Positions 19,391 to 28,125 of a DNA stretch of 64,000 bases are shown one piece after another. How positions within the stretch are numbered: position 1 is the stretch's first letter; every line of letters starts with the position of its first letter. The stretch comes from Sulfurospirillum diekertiae (GTDB taxonomy: Bacteria > Campylobacterota > Campylobacteria > Campylobacterales > Sulfurospirillaceae), in the NCBI RefSeq assembly GCF_011769985.2, contig NZ_CP039734.2, positions 62,001-126,000 on the forward strand, given 5' to 3'. The position numbers and the translations under genes were made by a program. The notes below the pieces were generated by a model. That model saw only the letters and a list, made by a program, of their open reading frames with translations. It searched no databases and was not told the DNA's origin.

Positions 19391-19402
19391 TACACTACAC
19401 AT

Positions 19403-19435
19403 ATAAGACGAATGGTTAGCATGCCATCGTCTTAT
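19403..19435 (+). terminator. Terminator of the rpmI-rplT transcript
   Basis: ATAAGACG-A-ATGG pairs with CCAT-CGTCTTAT around a short loop, followed by TTCTTCTTATACTTATTTTTTC. Confidence 0.7.
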
Positions 19436-19538
19436 TTCTTCTTATACTTATTTTTTCTTACAGAATTTACTCCATTAATATAAAATCTAAGATTTGTTGA
19501 AAACTACTTTATAATTTCGAGATTGGAAAAAGGAGAGA

Positions 19539-19580
19539 GTGTATACAAGAGAAGATTTAAACTTCTTATCTTGCATACAC
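19539..19580 (-). terminator. Long stem-loop at the ccoG 3' end
   Basis: GTGTAT/ATACAC, CAAGA/TCTTG and GAAG/CTTC blocks nest with small bulges. On the minus strand the stem is followed by a CTTTTTCC tract, and it lies 16 nt past the ccoG stop. Confidence 0.6.
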
Positions 19581-19596
19581 AAATAGTATTTTAAGG

Positions 19597-20958
19597 CTAA
19601 ACATCACTTCGTTTTGGATAGATAAAAATTGTATGTCGATTAACAATAATCTTTTCTTTTGCATCAACTGCATATGCTTTAATTGTAATTGGTAAATCTT
19701 CGCCTTCTTCTTTTAGCTCTTTTGGTGCAGCATTAAGAATAACAACTTTCTTCATTTTCTCACCTGCTTTCAATAAAAAAGGCTCGCTTGGTTTATCAAT
19801 TTTGATATCTTTATTTGAAATTTCAAAATAGTATGTATGATCTTTAGTGTCAGTATTTTGAAATAAGAATGTATAAACATTTTCAACTGTTTTACCATCG
19901 TCTGCCATTTTGTAAAGTTGGCTAGTTCTGTTGATATTTAAAAGCATATATTCTTTTTGAGTTCCCATAGCAAAGAGTCCGATGAGTGCAATACTAAGGG
20001 CAACCATGTAAGCAATGGTTCTAAAACGAAAATACTGTGTTTTTACACCTTTTTCTGCTGCATTATAGCTCGTCCATGTAATGAGAGAAGGTTTACCTAG
20101 TTTTTCCATAATAGGTGTACATGCATCTGCACATTCCAAACAGTTAATACACTCTAGTTGCATTCCCTTGCGAATATCAATATGCGTTGGGCAAACTCTA
20201 ACGCATGCTTCGCATCCTGTACAATCATCGGTTGCCAAAGGTGGTTTGCTACTAAGCTTCATCCCTTTTGCATCATAGATTTGACCACCGCGCTTTACAT
20301 CATAAATCGTTTGAATGGTATTTTCATCAAAAAGTGCAGATTGGATACGTGCGTAAGGGCAAATATAAATACAAAAATTCTCTTTAAGTGCCACAATGTC
20401 ATAGACTAGAAAAGCAGTAATGCCTATCAAAAAGCCATACATAATAGTATTGTCAAGAGGATGTTGAAGGTAAACAAAAAAGTCTTCCGGAGGTATAAAA
20501 TACCATAAAAAATTTGATGCAGCGAGAAGAGCTAAACATGCCCAAATGATGATAGCTATAAAACGCTTTACGAGCTGATTTTCAGGTTCTTTTTGTTTGT
20601 TATGAATATTTTTGCGAATTCCTAACAGTTTTGTTTGTATAAGATCACGAAAAATAACCCTAAAAATCGTTTGTGGGCATGACCAACCACACCAAACTCT
20701 ACCACCGAGAGTTGTAATAAAAAAGATACCTAAGAAAAAAAGCATAATGACAAAAGGCATTAAGTAAAGTTCTTGCATATCGAAAGCAGTAAAGAAGAGG
20801 TTTAACTGCTTTTTATCAAAACTAAGCAAAAAGAAGTGTTTACCCTCTATGGTGATAAATGGCAAAACAAGGGATATAAACGTAATAATGCCAAAACTCA
20901 TATAGCGTTTCAACCTATAATAAGTAGGTTGAGTTGAACAATCGTTGCTACAATTCAT
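19597..20958 (-). CDS. ccoG: Cytochrome c oxidase accessory protein CcoG (RdxA/FixG family)
   Basis: A 453-residue polytopic membrane protein needed for assembly of cbb3-type oxidase, probably in copper reduction. Helices flank CGWSCPQTIFR (about residue 91). A ferredoxin domain carries CTGCEACVRVCP (about 242) and a second CINCLECADAC cluster. The C-terminal periplasmic Ig-like domain completes the family layout. Its start overlaps the recombinase-like gene by 11 nt, so both are on one transcript. No ccoNOPQ genes lie in the window. Confidence 0.93.
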   Translation of the reverse strand: MNCSNDCSTQPTYYRLKRYMSFGIITFISLVLPFITIEGKHFFLLSFDKKQLNLFFTAFDMQELYLMPFVIMLFFLGIFFITTLGGRVWCGWSCPQTIFRVIFRDLIQTKLLGIRKNIHNKQKEPENQLVKRFIAIIIWACLALLAASNFLWYFIPPEDFFVYLQHPLDNTIMYGFLIGITAFLVYDIVALKENFCIYICPYARIQSALFDENTIQTIYDVKRGGQIYDAKGMKLSSKPPLATDDCTGCEACVRVCPTHIDIRKGMQLECINCLECADACTPIMEKLGKPSLITWTSYNAAEKGVKTQYFRFRTIAYMVALSIALIGLFAMGTQKEYMLLNINRTSQLYKMADDGKTVENVYTFLFQNTDTKDHTYYFEISNKDIKIDKPSEPFLLKAGEKMKKVVILNAAPKELKEEGEDLPITIKAYAVDAKEKIIVNRHTIFIYPKRSDV

Positions 20959-21643
20959 GTGTGGTTCCTTCTGTGTAATCTACTGGTTGCTTAATAAGTG
21001 AACACTCTTTCGCAACAGAAGATTTTAGTGTGAGTGGTTGTTGTTTGGATGATTTAAGAAGTGAAAATTTTGCTTTTACAAGCTCTTTTAGACCTCTAGA
21101 ATTTACATAGTCTTTTAATGACGTACGACTAACATTTAAAATTTTTGAAATTTCACTAATAGAAGTTTTTTTTTCAAGGAGTTCAATGACGTAAGGACGA
21201 TGGATGTCAAATTTTGACTTAGACATTCTACCTTTTGGTCTTCCTTGCGTTTTTTCTTTATCAAGTTGTTTAATGAATTCTCTTTGTTTGACAAGAAGAT
21301 CAAGTAAGATTAATGGTTTTGAGTCAACGTGAATACAGGTATTGACATCGGCAATATGTATAGAGATGGAGCGTGTGAGTAAACATTCAAAGATTTTGAC
21401 TAATTCTTCAACATTGTTAGAGAAGGTTAAAAGATCAAAGATGATAATATGATCATGTTTAGAAAGAGATCGCAAGAATCCTTTGAACTCTTTACGTTCT
21501 TCAAGCTCTAATGCAGGATCCGAATTTTCGATCTCTGTAGTATTGATTTCAAGATCATGATGATGAGCATATTTCAAGATCTGTTTCTGTTGAACAACCA
21601 TTGAAGAGTCATTACTCCTCGTCTTTAAAAGGACAATATTCAT
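20948..21643 (-). CDS. Degenerate serine-recombinase-like protein with Hin-type HTH
   Basis: A 231-residue protein that follows the resolvase/invertase plan. An N-terminal alpha/beta domain with VVQQKQILKYA and ERKEFKGFLRSL (site of the family Arg45) is followed by a long helix, the GRPKGR linker and a helix-turn-helix SISEISKILNVSRTSLKDYV. The active-site DRLGRD motif is replaced by DLLTFSNN, and the N-terminal RVS motif is lost, so strand cleavage is unlikely. Co-transcription with ccoG suggests a regulatory DNA-binding job; this is inference. Confidence 0.7.
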   Translation of the reverse strand: MNIVLLKTRSNDSSMVVQQKQILKYAHHHDLEINTTEIENSDPALELEERKEFKGFLRSLSKHDHIIIFDLLTFSNNVEELVKIFECLLTRSISIHIADVNTCIHVDSKPLILLDLLVKQREFIKQLDKEKTQGRPKGRMSKSKFDIHRPYVIELLEKKTSISEISKILNVSRTSLKDYVNSRGLKELVKAKFSLLKSSKQQPLTLKSSVAKECSLIKQPVDYTEGTTHEL

Positions 21644-21779
21644 AAAAATGTCACCTTTTTATCATTGTTTTATTTGAAAGTATACATTTAATGACGTATA
21701 AAGTCAATATAAAATTAGTTTTTATCGTCAATTTTTATATTATAAGCATTAATACGAATAATCAGGGAAATGATTTAAG

Positions 21780-21791
21780 CTTACATGTAAT
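21780..21791. repeat. TACATGTA palindrome, copy 7 (two mismatches)
   Basis: CTTACATGTAAT, a symmetric pair of changes, 54 nt upstream of the rpsU ATG. Confidence 0.55.
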
Positions 21792-21844
21792 TGTAGTTAG
21801 ATAGAATGCATCCCTAAATTCATCAGAAAGGTGGTGGATAGAGT

Positions 21845-22057
21845 ATGCCAGGAATTAAAGTACATCCTAACGATTCATTCGATGAAGCGTATAGAAAGTT
21901 TAAAAAACAAGTTGATCGTAACCTAGTTGTAACTGAAGTGCGTGCAAGACGTTTCTATGAAACAGCAACAGAAAAACGCAAAAAAGATAAAATTAGTGCT
22001 CGCAAAAAACAGTTGAAAAGACTTTATATGCTTCGCCGTTACGAGTCACGACTCTAA
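21845..22057 (+). CDS. rpsU: 30S ribosomal protein S21
   Basis: A 70-residue basic protein starting [20 protein letters not shown] with the S21 core [25 protein letters not shown] precedes the ATG. S21 sits near the anti-Shine-Dalgarno of 16S rRNA and aids initiation. A strong intrinsic terminator follows immediately. Confidence 0.95.
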   Translation: MPGIKVHPNDSFDEAYRKFKKQVDRNLVVTEVRARRFYETATEKRKKDKISARKKQLKRLYMLRRYESRL

Positions 22058-22062
22058 CACAC

Positions 22063-22095
22063 ACAGCCAAGAAGTTATCTTCTTGGCTGTTTTTC
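22063..22095 (+). terminator. Intrinsic terminator after rpsU
   Basis: ACAGCCAAGAAG-TTAT-CTTCTTGGCTGT, a perfect 12-bp stem with a 4-nt loop followed by TTTT. Confidence 0.92.
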
Positions 22096-22191
22096 TTATC
22101 CTTCAAAACAATTTCCTCAAACTAAACTAAACTAAGCTGTGATAACATAAGAACAAATATATTTCTCTTCGTTAGCAAAAGGGTCATCAAG

Positions 22192-22911
22192 ATGGATAAA
22201 AAACTAACTGTTATTGAGGCAGCAAAGCTTTTAGGCGTGAGCAAAGAGGCTATCTACAATCGTTTGCGACGTGGTTCCCTACAAAGTATTATTGAAAATG
22301 GCGTCAAGTACATTTTACTAACAAAAAGTAGTCTAAAGGAAGGTTCATCGATTCGCAAAATAGAAAATGTGACAGAGAGTGCTTATGTTGAACTTCTCAA
22401 AGTACAACTTGAAGAGATGAAACTTAAAAATGAAAAACTCGAAGCGGATAAAGAGCGTCTCATTGCTGATAAAGAACGTTTATTGATTGAATCGAAAGAA
22501 AAAATTGAAATGATCTATAAAGAGAGAGATGAGCAACTTAAAGCGATTCTGACTTTAGCCAATCGGCAAATCACACATACAGGGAATGAAACAGTAACAT
22601 CTACTAACACACCCACGACCATCGTTCCTTCTAGTAATGTTACAGCCTCACCAACACCTTTTTCATTTGAGGAGGCCGACGTTTTAGATGAAGATGAAGA
22701 AAATAGGGTTGTAGAAGATATGTTTGAGTCTTATAGTGACTGGAGAGATTTGAGAAGTTATCTTAAAGAAAAAGGATTTTCCAAAAAAGAAAAACAACAT
22801 ATCAGTGATAAAATTGGTAAAAAGATAGGTCAATTGAATGATGTTATGGATAAAAATGGCAAACTTTTTATTAAAAAAGGCAAAAAACTTAAAGAAATAC
22901 TAGGAGAATAA
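22192..22911 (+). CDS. HTH plus coiled-coil protein of unknown function
   Basis: A 239-residue protein not recognised as a named family. The N terminus is an excisionase/MerR-like helix-turn-helix: LTVIEAAKLLGVSKEAIYNR (residues about 4-23). A highly charged coiled coil follows (about 60-120, with a repeated ADKERLIADKERL unit), then a Thr/Pro/Ser linker. The C terminus is Lys-rich (DLRSYLKEKGFSKKEKQHIS). It directly precedes the UPF0323 lipoprotein gene (5 nt). DNA binding plus oligomerisation is plausible; no function is assigned. Confidence 0.7.
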   Translation: MDKKLTVIEAAKLLGVSKEAIYNRLRRGSLQSIIENGVKYILLTKSSLKEGSSIRKIENVTESAYVELLKVQLEEMKLKNEKLEADKERLIADKERLLIESKEKIEMIYKERDEQLKAILTLANRQITHTGNETVTSTNTPTTIVPSSNVTASPTPFSFEEADVLDEDEENRVVEDMFESYSDWRDLRSYLKEKGFSKKEKQHISDKIGKKIGQLNDVMDKNGKLFIKKGKKLKEILGE

Positions 22912-22916
22912 AAATC

Positions 22917-23546
22917 GTGCAGTATATCCGTAAAATTTCAGATTATATGATTGCAGGAGGCATTGGTGTAATGGTTCTTGTAAGTATGCAAGGCTGTGAT
23001 CAAAAAGATGAGAATAAAAATGCTCTTGCAGATGCAGCAAAAACACAAGGAGCACTTGTCATTGTTGATGAAAGCGCCACAGGAGAGTATAAAATAGCCG
23101 AAGAGTATCCAAGTTCAACCACGCGTGTTATTGTTCGAAAGCCTGATGGAAGCGAGCGTATTTTATCACAAACTGAAATAGATGCCTTAGTCAAAGAAGA
23201 AGCAAAAAAAATCGATAACAACACGTCCCCTTTAACTAATTCAAATATGAACTCAGGGCAAATGGGTTTGGGTGGTATTCTTCTCTCAAGTATTGCTGGA
23301 GGTATGATTGGTAGTTGGATAGGTGGAAAACTTTTTAATAATCCAACCTATCAAAATCAAAGGGCAACTAATTATTCAAGTCCGCAAGCTTATTCTCGCA
23401 GTACAACTAGTTTTAACAAACCAATGTCCACCTCTAGCACAAGTAGCACAACGAAAAGCAGTGGCTTTTTTGGTTCAAGTTCTGGCAGCGGCAGTTCATC
23501 CAGTAGCACTTCAAGCTCAAGTGTACCTTCAAGTTCAGGAAGTTAA
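22917..23546 (+). CDS. UPF0323 family lipoprotein
   Basis: A 209-residue lipoprotein from a GTG start, with AGGAG 10 nt upstream. The signal peptide ends in a lipobox around VSMQGC (Cys near 27). The middle resembles the UPF0323 family found in Campylobacter and Helicobacter (I recall Cj0371). The last 60 residues are almost only Ser, Thr, Gly and Pro. Function is unsettled; a link of Cj0371 to motility or virulence has been reported. Followed with a 1-nt overlap by the glutathionylspermidine synthase-like gene. Confidence 0.82.
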   Translation: MQYIRKISDYMIAGGIGVMVLVSMQGCDQKDENKNALADAAKTQGALVIVDESATGEYKIAEEYPSSTTRVIVRKPDGSERILSQTEIDALVKEEAKKIDNNTSPLTNSNMNSGQMGLGGILLSSIAGGMIGSWIGGKLFNNPTYQNQRATNYSSPQAYSRSTTSFNKPMSTSSTSSTTKSSGFFGSSSGSGSSSSSTSSSSVPSSSGS

Positions 23547-24730
23547 TGATGTTATATGTAGAAAAAATAAAACCGTTAAGTAAGGAATTTTTGGAGTCAA
23601 TTGGTTTTTATTGGCATACAGACGCCGATCAAACATCGTATGTTGTCGATGAATTAGTATTGGTGAGTACTGCTGAAGTGGAAGCCTATTATGAAGCGGC
23701 AAACACCCTTTATGATATGTTTGTTGAAGCAGGACAATATGTGATTGATAACAACCTTTTTCATGAGCTGAATATTCCTTTTAATTTAGTAGAGCTCATT
23801 AAAAATTCATGGGCCAATGATGTGCATTGGCATCTCTATGGTCGTTTTGATTTTGCAGGGGGCATTGATGGCAAGCCGATTAAACTCATCGAATTTAACG
23901 CCGATACTCCCACATCATTGTATGAGACAGCCATTATTCAATGGGCAATGCTTAAGGCCAATGGTATGGATGAAGCCAAACAATTTAATACCGTTTTTGA
24001 AGCGCTCAAAGAGAATTTCAAACGCCTTGTGGTTCTAGGTGGTAATACGGAAGATTTTGCAGAATATTACGATGGTTGGAAGATTTTATTCTCTTCGATT
24101 CGAGGTAATATTGAAGATGAAAATACTACCAGACTTCTTCAAACAGCAGCGAATGAAGCAGGATTCCATACGGATTTTGCGTATATTGATGAGGTCGGGT
24201 TTAATGGAAGTGAAGGTATTTTCAAAGGAGATGAAAATTTTGAATTTTGGTTCAAACTGGTTCCTTGGGAAAACATCGCCATAGAAGAGGGTGATTTAGC
24301 GCTTTTACTGGATGAAATTGTACGTGAGCAAAAAGCGATTATTCTCAATCCTGCATATACACTGCTGTTTCAAAGCAAAGCATTTATGAAAATTTTGTGG
24401 GATCTTTTCCCCAACCATCCTCTTTTGTTAGAGACATCGTATGAGCCACTCAAAGGCAAAAAACAGGTTGAAAAAAGAGCGTTTGGACGCGAAGGTGCTA
24501 ACACGATTATTTACGATACAGACATGTCTGTTATGGCAAAAGTTGAGGGCGATTACGGTAACTTTAAACCGATCTATCAAGCGTATGTGGAACTTCCAAA
24601 AGACGTTGAAGGGAAATCCTATCAAGCGGGGGTTTTCTTCGCTTATGAGGCTTGTGGGCTGGGCTTTCGAAGAGGAGGGCTCATTATGGAAAACTTCTCA
24701 AAATTTGTGGGACACCGCATAAAGGATTAA
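23546..24730 (+). CDS. Glutathionylspermidine synthase family ATP-grasp protein
   Basis: A 394-residue protein of the family named for the synthetase domain of E. coli Gss. Family markers include IKLIEFNADTPTSLYETAII near 112, LILNPAYTLLFQSKAFM-like text near 275, and the C-terminal YQAGVFFAYEACGLGFRRGG. There is no amidase domain, so it is not bifunctional Gss; small forms of this type may ligate other amines or peptides. It corresponds to Cj0372 in the C. jejuni order as I recall it. Substrate unknown. Confidence 0.82.
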   Translation: MMLYVEKIKPLSKEFLESIGFYWHTDADQTSYVVDELVLVSTAEVEAYYEAANTLYDMFVEAGQYVIDNNLFHELNIPFNLVELIKNSWANDVHWHLYGRFDFAGGIDGKPIKLIEFNADTPTSLYETAIIQWAMLKANGMDEAKQFNTVFEALKENFKRLVVLGGNTEDFAEYYDGWKILFSSIRGNIEDENTTRLLQTAANEAGFHTDFAYIDEVGFNGSEGIFKGDENFEFWFKLVPWENIAIEEGDLALLLDEIVREQKAIILNPAYTLLFQSKAFMKILWDLFPNHPLLLETSYEPLKGKKQVEKRAFGREGANTIIYDTDMSVMAKVEGDYGNFKPIYQAYVELPKDVEGKSYQAGVFFAYEACGLGFRRGGLIMENFSKFVGHRIKD

Positions 24731-24733
24731 AAG

Positions 24734-25666
24734 ATGAAAATCGTTTTTTTAGATGCTAGTACCATGGGAAATGATATTGATTTGAGCCTTTTTGAGCAGT
24801 TTGGGGTATTTGAAACATTTGCGATGACCGAGATGTTTGAGCGCGTTGAACATATTGGAGATGCTGAAATTATACTCACCAATAAAGTGATCATCGATTC
24901 CGTGGTGATGGACGCCTGCCCTGGGTTAAAGCTCATTTGCATTACCGCTACGGGGACGAACAACGTTGATTTAGATTATGCCAAGCAAAAAGGCATTGTC
25001 GTTAAAAATGTTGCGGGGTATTCCACGGCATCCGTAGCACAAACAACCATCATGTTAGTGCTCAATCTTTTGAGCCAGTGCGAGTATTATGATCAGTATG
25101 TCAAGTCAGGTGAGTGGACCAAAATCTCTATTTTTACCCATATTGATCGTCCTTTTTGGGAAATCAAAGGAAAACGTTGGGGTATTATTGGTTTAGGGAC
25201 GATTGGAAAAGAGGTTGCTAAAATTGCAACTTCTTTTGGCGCGCAGGTGGTTTATTTCTCCGCTAGCGGAAGACATTACGAGACGTCTTATACGCAAATC
25301 AGTCTAGAAGAGATGATGCAAACATGTGATGTGATTTCCATCCATGCACCACTAAATGACAAAACAAAAAACTTGATTGCGAAAGAGCAATTCCATCAAA
25401 TGAAAAAAGGTGCTATTCTTGTCAATGTTGGACGGGGAGGTATCGTTAATGAAGATGATTTACGTGAAGTTATTGATACCAAAGAGATTTATGTAGGGCT
25501 TGATGTATTGGCTATTGAGCCCATGATAGAGGATCATCCCCTTTTACATGTAAAGCATCCTGAACGCTTAATTATTACGCCCCATATTGCGTGGGGGAGC
25601 ATTGAAGCTAGGCGAGAATTGATGCGTTTAGTAGGCGAAAATATCAAAGAATATCTAAGACACTAA
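24734..25666 (+). CDS. D-2-hydroxyacid dehydrogenase (NAD-dependent)
   Basis: A 310-residue dehydrogenase of the formate/glycerate family. The Rossmann motif is WGIIGLGTIGKEVAK (about residues 148-162). The catalytic Arg is in NVGRGGIVNEDDL, Glu near 260 in AIEPMIEDHPLL, and His in ITPHIAWGS. Similar enzymes reduce glycerate, hydroxypyruvate or related 2-keto acids. It lies 3 nt after the preceding gene and 9 nt before yajQ, in the C. jejuni Cj0372-Cj0374 arrangement. Confidence 0.88.
   Translation: MKIVFLDASTMGNDIDLSLFEQFGVFETFAMTEMFERVEHIGDAEIILTNKVIIDSVVMDACPGLKLICITATGTNNVDLDYAKQKGIVVKNVAGYSTASVAQTTIMLVLNLLSQCEYYDQYVKSGEWTKISIFTHIDRPFWEIKGKRWGIIGLGTIGKEVAKIATSFGAQVVYFSASGRHYETSYTQISLEEMMQTCDVISIHAPLNDKTKNLIAKEQFHQMKKGAILVNVGRGGIVNEDDLREVIDTKEIYVGLDVLAIEPMIEDHPLLHVKHPERLIITPHIAWGSIEARRELMRLVGENIKEYLRH
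25543..25554. repeat. TTTACATGTAAA palindrome, copy 8
   Basis: Perfect copy inside the D-2-hydroxyacid dehydrogenase gene, read as Leu-His-Val-Lys. Confidence 0.8.
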
Positions 25667-25675
25667 GGAGAATAT

Positions 25676-26176
25676 ATGGCAGCAAAAGAGCATAGTTTTG
25701 ACATTACCGCAGAGATTGATAAACAAAAATTTAAAGACGCTTACGAACAAGCTAAAAAAGTCATCACCAATCGATGGGATTTTAAAGGCATTACGTGCGA
25801 ATTTGAGCACAATGAAAAAGCCAAGACGGTGACTTTGGTGACAACCACAGATTCTAAAGCTGATGCAATGGTTGAAGCACTCATTTCAGAGGCTATCAAA
25901 CGTGAGATTTCTTCCAAAGCACTGAAAGAGACGAAACGAGAAGTTGCAGGTGGCAATAAAACCAAAGTAACGGTGAGCATTGTAGATGCGATCTCGAGTG
26001 ATGATGCTAAAAAAATTGTCAAAGAGATTAAAGATCTTAAACTCAAAGTTCAAGCTTCGATTCGTGGCGATGTCGTCAGAGTTGAAGGTAAAGCGATTGA
26101 TGATTTGCAAGAAGCTATTAAAGCGATTCGTGGGTGCGATTTTGATTTCCCTGTAAACTTTACAAACCTCAAGTAA
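25676..26176 (+). CDS. yajQ: YajQ family cyclic-nucleotide/RNA-binding protein
   Basis: A 166-residue protein with the duplicated ferredoxin-like fold of YajQ: EHSFDITAEIDKQKFKDAYE, then NRWDFKGI near 33, and a second repeat from about 90. Length and motifs match UPF0234. A Xanthomonas homologue binds c-di-GMP, and E. coli YajQ binds nucleic acid; which applies here is unknown. AGGAGA precedes the ATG. It ends the UPF0323-YajQ cluster. Confidence 0.9.
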   Translation: MAAKEHSFDITAEIDKQKFKDAYEQAKKVITNRWDFKGITCEFEHNEKAKTVTLVTTTDSKADAMVEALISEAIKREISSKALKETKREVAGGNKTKVTVSIVDAISSDDAKKIVKEIKDLKLKVQASIRGDVVRVEGKAIDDLQEAIKAIRGCDFDFPVNFTNLK

Positions 26177-26179
26177 CCT

Positions 26180-26485
26180 ATGGAGCAAGAAGTTCCTCCT
26201 ATTATTGAGATCATTCCCAAAATAAAGGGGTTTTGGTGCCGCATAGCAATGTTTAGCCTTTATGGCCTATTAACATTTACGCCATTTCTTGTGGGTAGCT
26301 GGTTAGGCTATTCCTATAATATCGTAATAGGAATAGCTTTTTTCCTCTTTTTAACCTTGGTAAGTGGTGTCATAAGTTCAAAAATGCGTGTTTGTTCAAT
26401 TCCTTTTGAGCAGCGAGAAATGAGTTATTCAACAATGGCAATCGTGAAATGGTATCTCGCAAAAAACATTTGTTTAAAAAACTAA
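26180..26485 (+). CDS. Small two-helix membrane protein, unknown
   Basis: A 101-residue protein not recognised. After a 20-residue Pro/Ile-rich start it has two adjacent hydrophobic helices (about 24-44 and 47-68) and a basic tail. The ATG lies 3 nt after the yajQ stop, so it is probably the last gene of that operon. Coding character is supported only by length, position and hydrophobic pattern. Confidence 0.55.
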   Translation: MEQEVPPIIEIIPKIKGFWCRIAMFSLYGLLTFTPFLVGSWLGYSYNIVIGIAFFLFLTLVSGVISSKMRVCSIPFEQREMSYSTMAIVKWYLAKNICLKN

Positions 26486-26492
26486 ACTATAC

Positions 26493-26504
26493 TTTACATG
26501 TAAA
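26493..26504. repeat. TTTACATGTAAA palindrome, copy 9
   Basis: Perfect copy 22 nt upstream of the eptA-like ATG. Confidence 0.8.
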
Positions 26505-26526
26505 ACCAACTATCAAGAGAAAATGA

Positions 26527-28116
26527 ATGAAATTTAAAATAACCCGTAATCAGCTTATCGTTGTTGTAGCACTTTTTTTAGTGCTTTTTGACAATATTTC
26601 TTTTTTTAAACATGTTACGCAAGTCTATGATGTCTCCATTGCCAATAGTGGCTTTTTACTCTCTTTAGGCGTTGTATTGGTTGCTATTATAACAGTGTTG
26701 CTGAGTTTATTCGCCTCACGTTATACTCTGAAACCAGTTGCAATAGCATTTTTATTAATTGCCTCGTTAACAAATTATTTTATGAATACTTACAACGTCA
26801 TTCTTGATGATACAATGATCCAAAATGCCATGGAAACCAATGCTAATGAGTCATTGGACCTTATAAACTGGAATCTTTTAGGCTATTTCTTTTTCTTGGG
26901 TATTATCCCTTCATTTTTAATTTATCGTGTACCTATTCTTCATGGAAGTTTCAAACAAGAGGCTTGGAATAAGGCAAAAAGTATTGGTATTGCTCTTGTT
27001 TTGATTGCCGTGATGCTATTTGCCTTTAATCGTTTTTACACCTCATTTTTTAGAGAAAATAAACCTTTACGGTACTATACCAATCCAACTTATTGCCTAT
27101 ACTCTGTAGGAAGTTATATGTACAATAGCTTTTATAAGAAAGAAGCAACACTGAAACAGATTGGACTAGATGCAACAAAAGAAGAAGGTGCTACTCGTAA
27201 ATTGACCATTGTCGTTGTTGGTGAAGCGGCCCGTGCTAATCGCTTTTCACTGAATGGTTATGAAAGACAGACCAATCCTTTACTGCAAAAAGAGGATATT
27301 ATTAATTTCTCAAATGTCTATTCTTGTGGGACATCAACTGCTATCTCCGTACCCTGTATGTTTTCTAATTTAGGACGCCAAAACTACAGTGGTAAAGAAG
27401 CGAAGTCGACTGAAAATGTTATCGATGTACTTAAACACAGCGGTGTCAATGTATTGTGGCGCGATAATAATTCCGACTCCAAAGGCGTTGCTTTACGGGT
27501 AGAGTATCAAGATTATAAAATAAGTCAAAACAATACACTGTGTGAAGATGAATGTCGTGATGAGGGAATGTTAGTTGGATTACAAAAATATGTTGATGCG
27601 CAAAAAGGTGATATCGTTATTGTCCTTCATCAGATGGGTAATCATGGTCCAGCGTATTATAAACGCTACCCGAAAGCATTTGAAAAATTTACCCCCGTAT
27701 GCCAAACCAATCAAGTCGAAAAATGCAGTGCTGAAGAGATCGGAAACGCATATGATAATGCTATTTTATATACGGATTATTTTCTCTCTAAAACCATTGC
27801 CTTTTTAAAACAGAATGATCAAAATTTCCAAACATCAATGATCTATATGGCAGACCATGGGGAGTCTTTGGGTGAAAAAGGGCTTTATTTGCATGGGATT
27901 CCTTATTTTATGGCTCCTGAAGAGCAGACACATATAGGGGCACTGATGTGGTTTGGCTCTCAAAGCAAGGAACGCATTGATATAGCATCTCTTGAGCAAA
28001 GATCATCACAAGAATACTCACATGACAATCTTTTTCATACAATTTTAGGTGTGATGGGGGTTAAAACAGCACTCTATGATCGTACAAAAGATATACTAAC
28101 CTACAAACATCAATAA
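26527..28116 (+). CDS. eptA: Phosphoethanolamine transferase (EptA/EptC family)
   Basis: A 529-residue inner-membrane enzyme of the alkaline phosphatase superfamily that transfers phosphoethanolamine from phosphatidylethanolamine to lipid A and, in C. jejuni EptC, also to the flagellar rod. Five N-terminal helices (to about 170) precede the periplasmic domain. VVVGEAARANRFSLNGY (about 229) carries the metal-binding Glu; CGTSTAISVPCMFS (about 273) carries the Thr nucleophile. MADHGESLGEKGLYLHG near 440 completes the metal site. It is followed 9 nt later by dgkA, which recycles its diacylglycerol by-product. Confidence 0.92.
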   Translation: MKFKITRNQLIVVVALFLVLFDNISFFKHVTQVYDVSIANSGFLLSLGVVLVAIITVLLSLFASRYTLKPVAIAFLLIASLTNYFMNTYNVILDDTMIQNAMETNANESLDLINWNLLGYFFFLGIIPSFLIYRVPILHGSFKQEAWNKAKSIGIALVLIAVMLFAFNRFYTSFFRENKPLRYYTNPTYCLYSVGSYMYNSFYKKEATLKQIGLDATKEEGATRKLTIVVVGEAARANRFSLNGYERQTNPLLQKEDIINFSNVYSCGTSTAISVPCMFSNLGRQNYSGKEAKSTENVIDVLKHSGVNVLWRDNNSDSKGVALRVEYQDYKISQNNTLCEDECRDEGMLVGLQKYVDAQKGDIVIVLHQMGNHGPAYYKRYPKAFEKFTPVCQTNQVEKCSAEEIGNAYDNAILYTDYFLSKTIAFLKQNDQNFQTSMIYMADHGESLGEKGLYLHGIPYFMAPEEQTHIGALMWFGSQSKERIDIASLEQRSSQEYSHDNLFHTILGVMGVKTALYDRTKDILTYKHQ

Positions 28117-28125
28117 AGGCTTAGT

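Noticed and set aside
22120-22136. Short CTAAA tandem repeat before the HTH/coiled-coil gene
   Set aside because: Only three units; too short and too AT-rich to call a repeat array.
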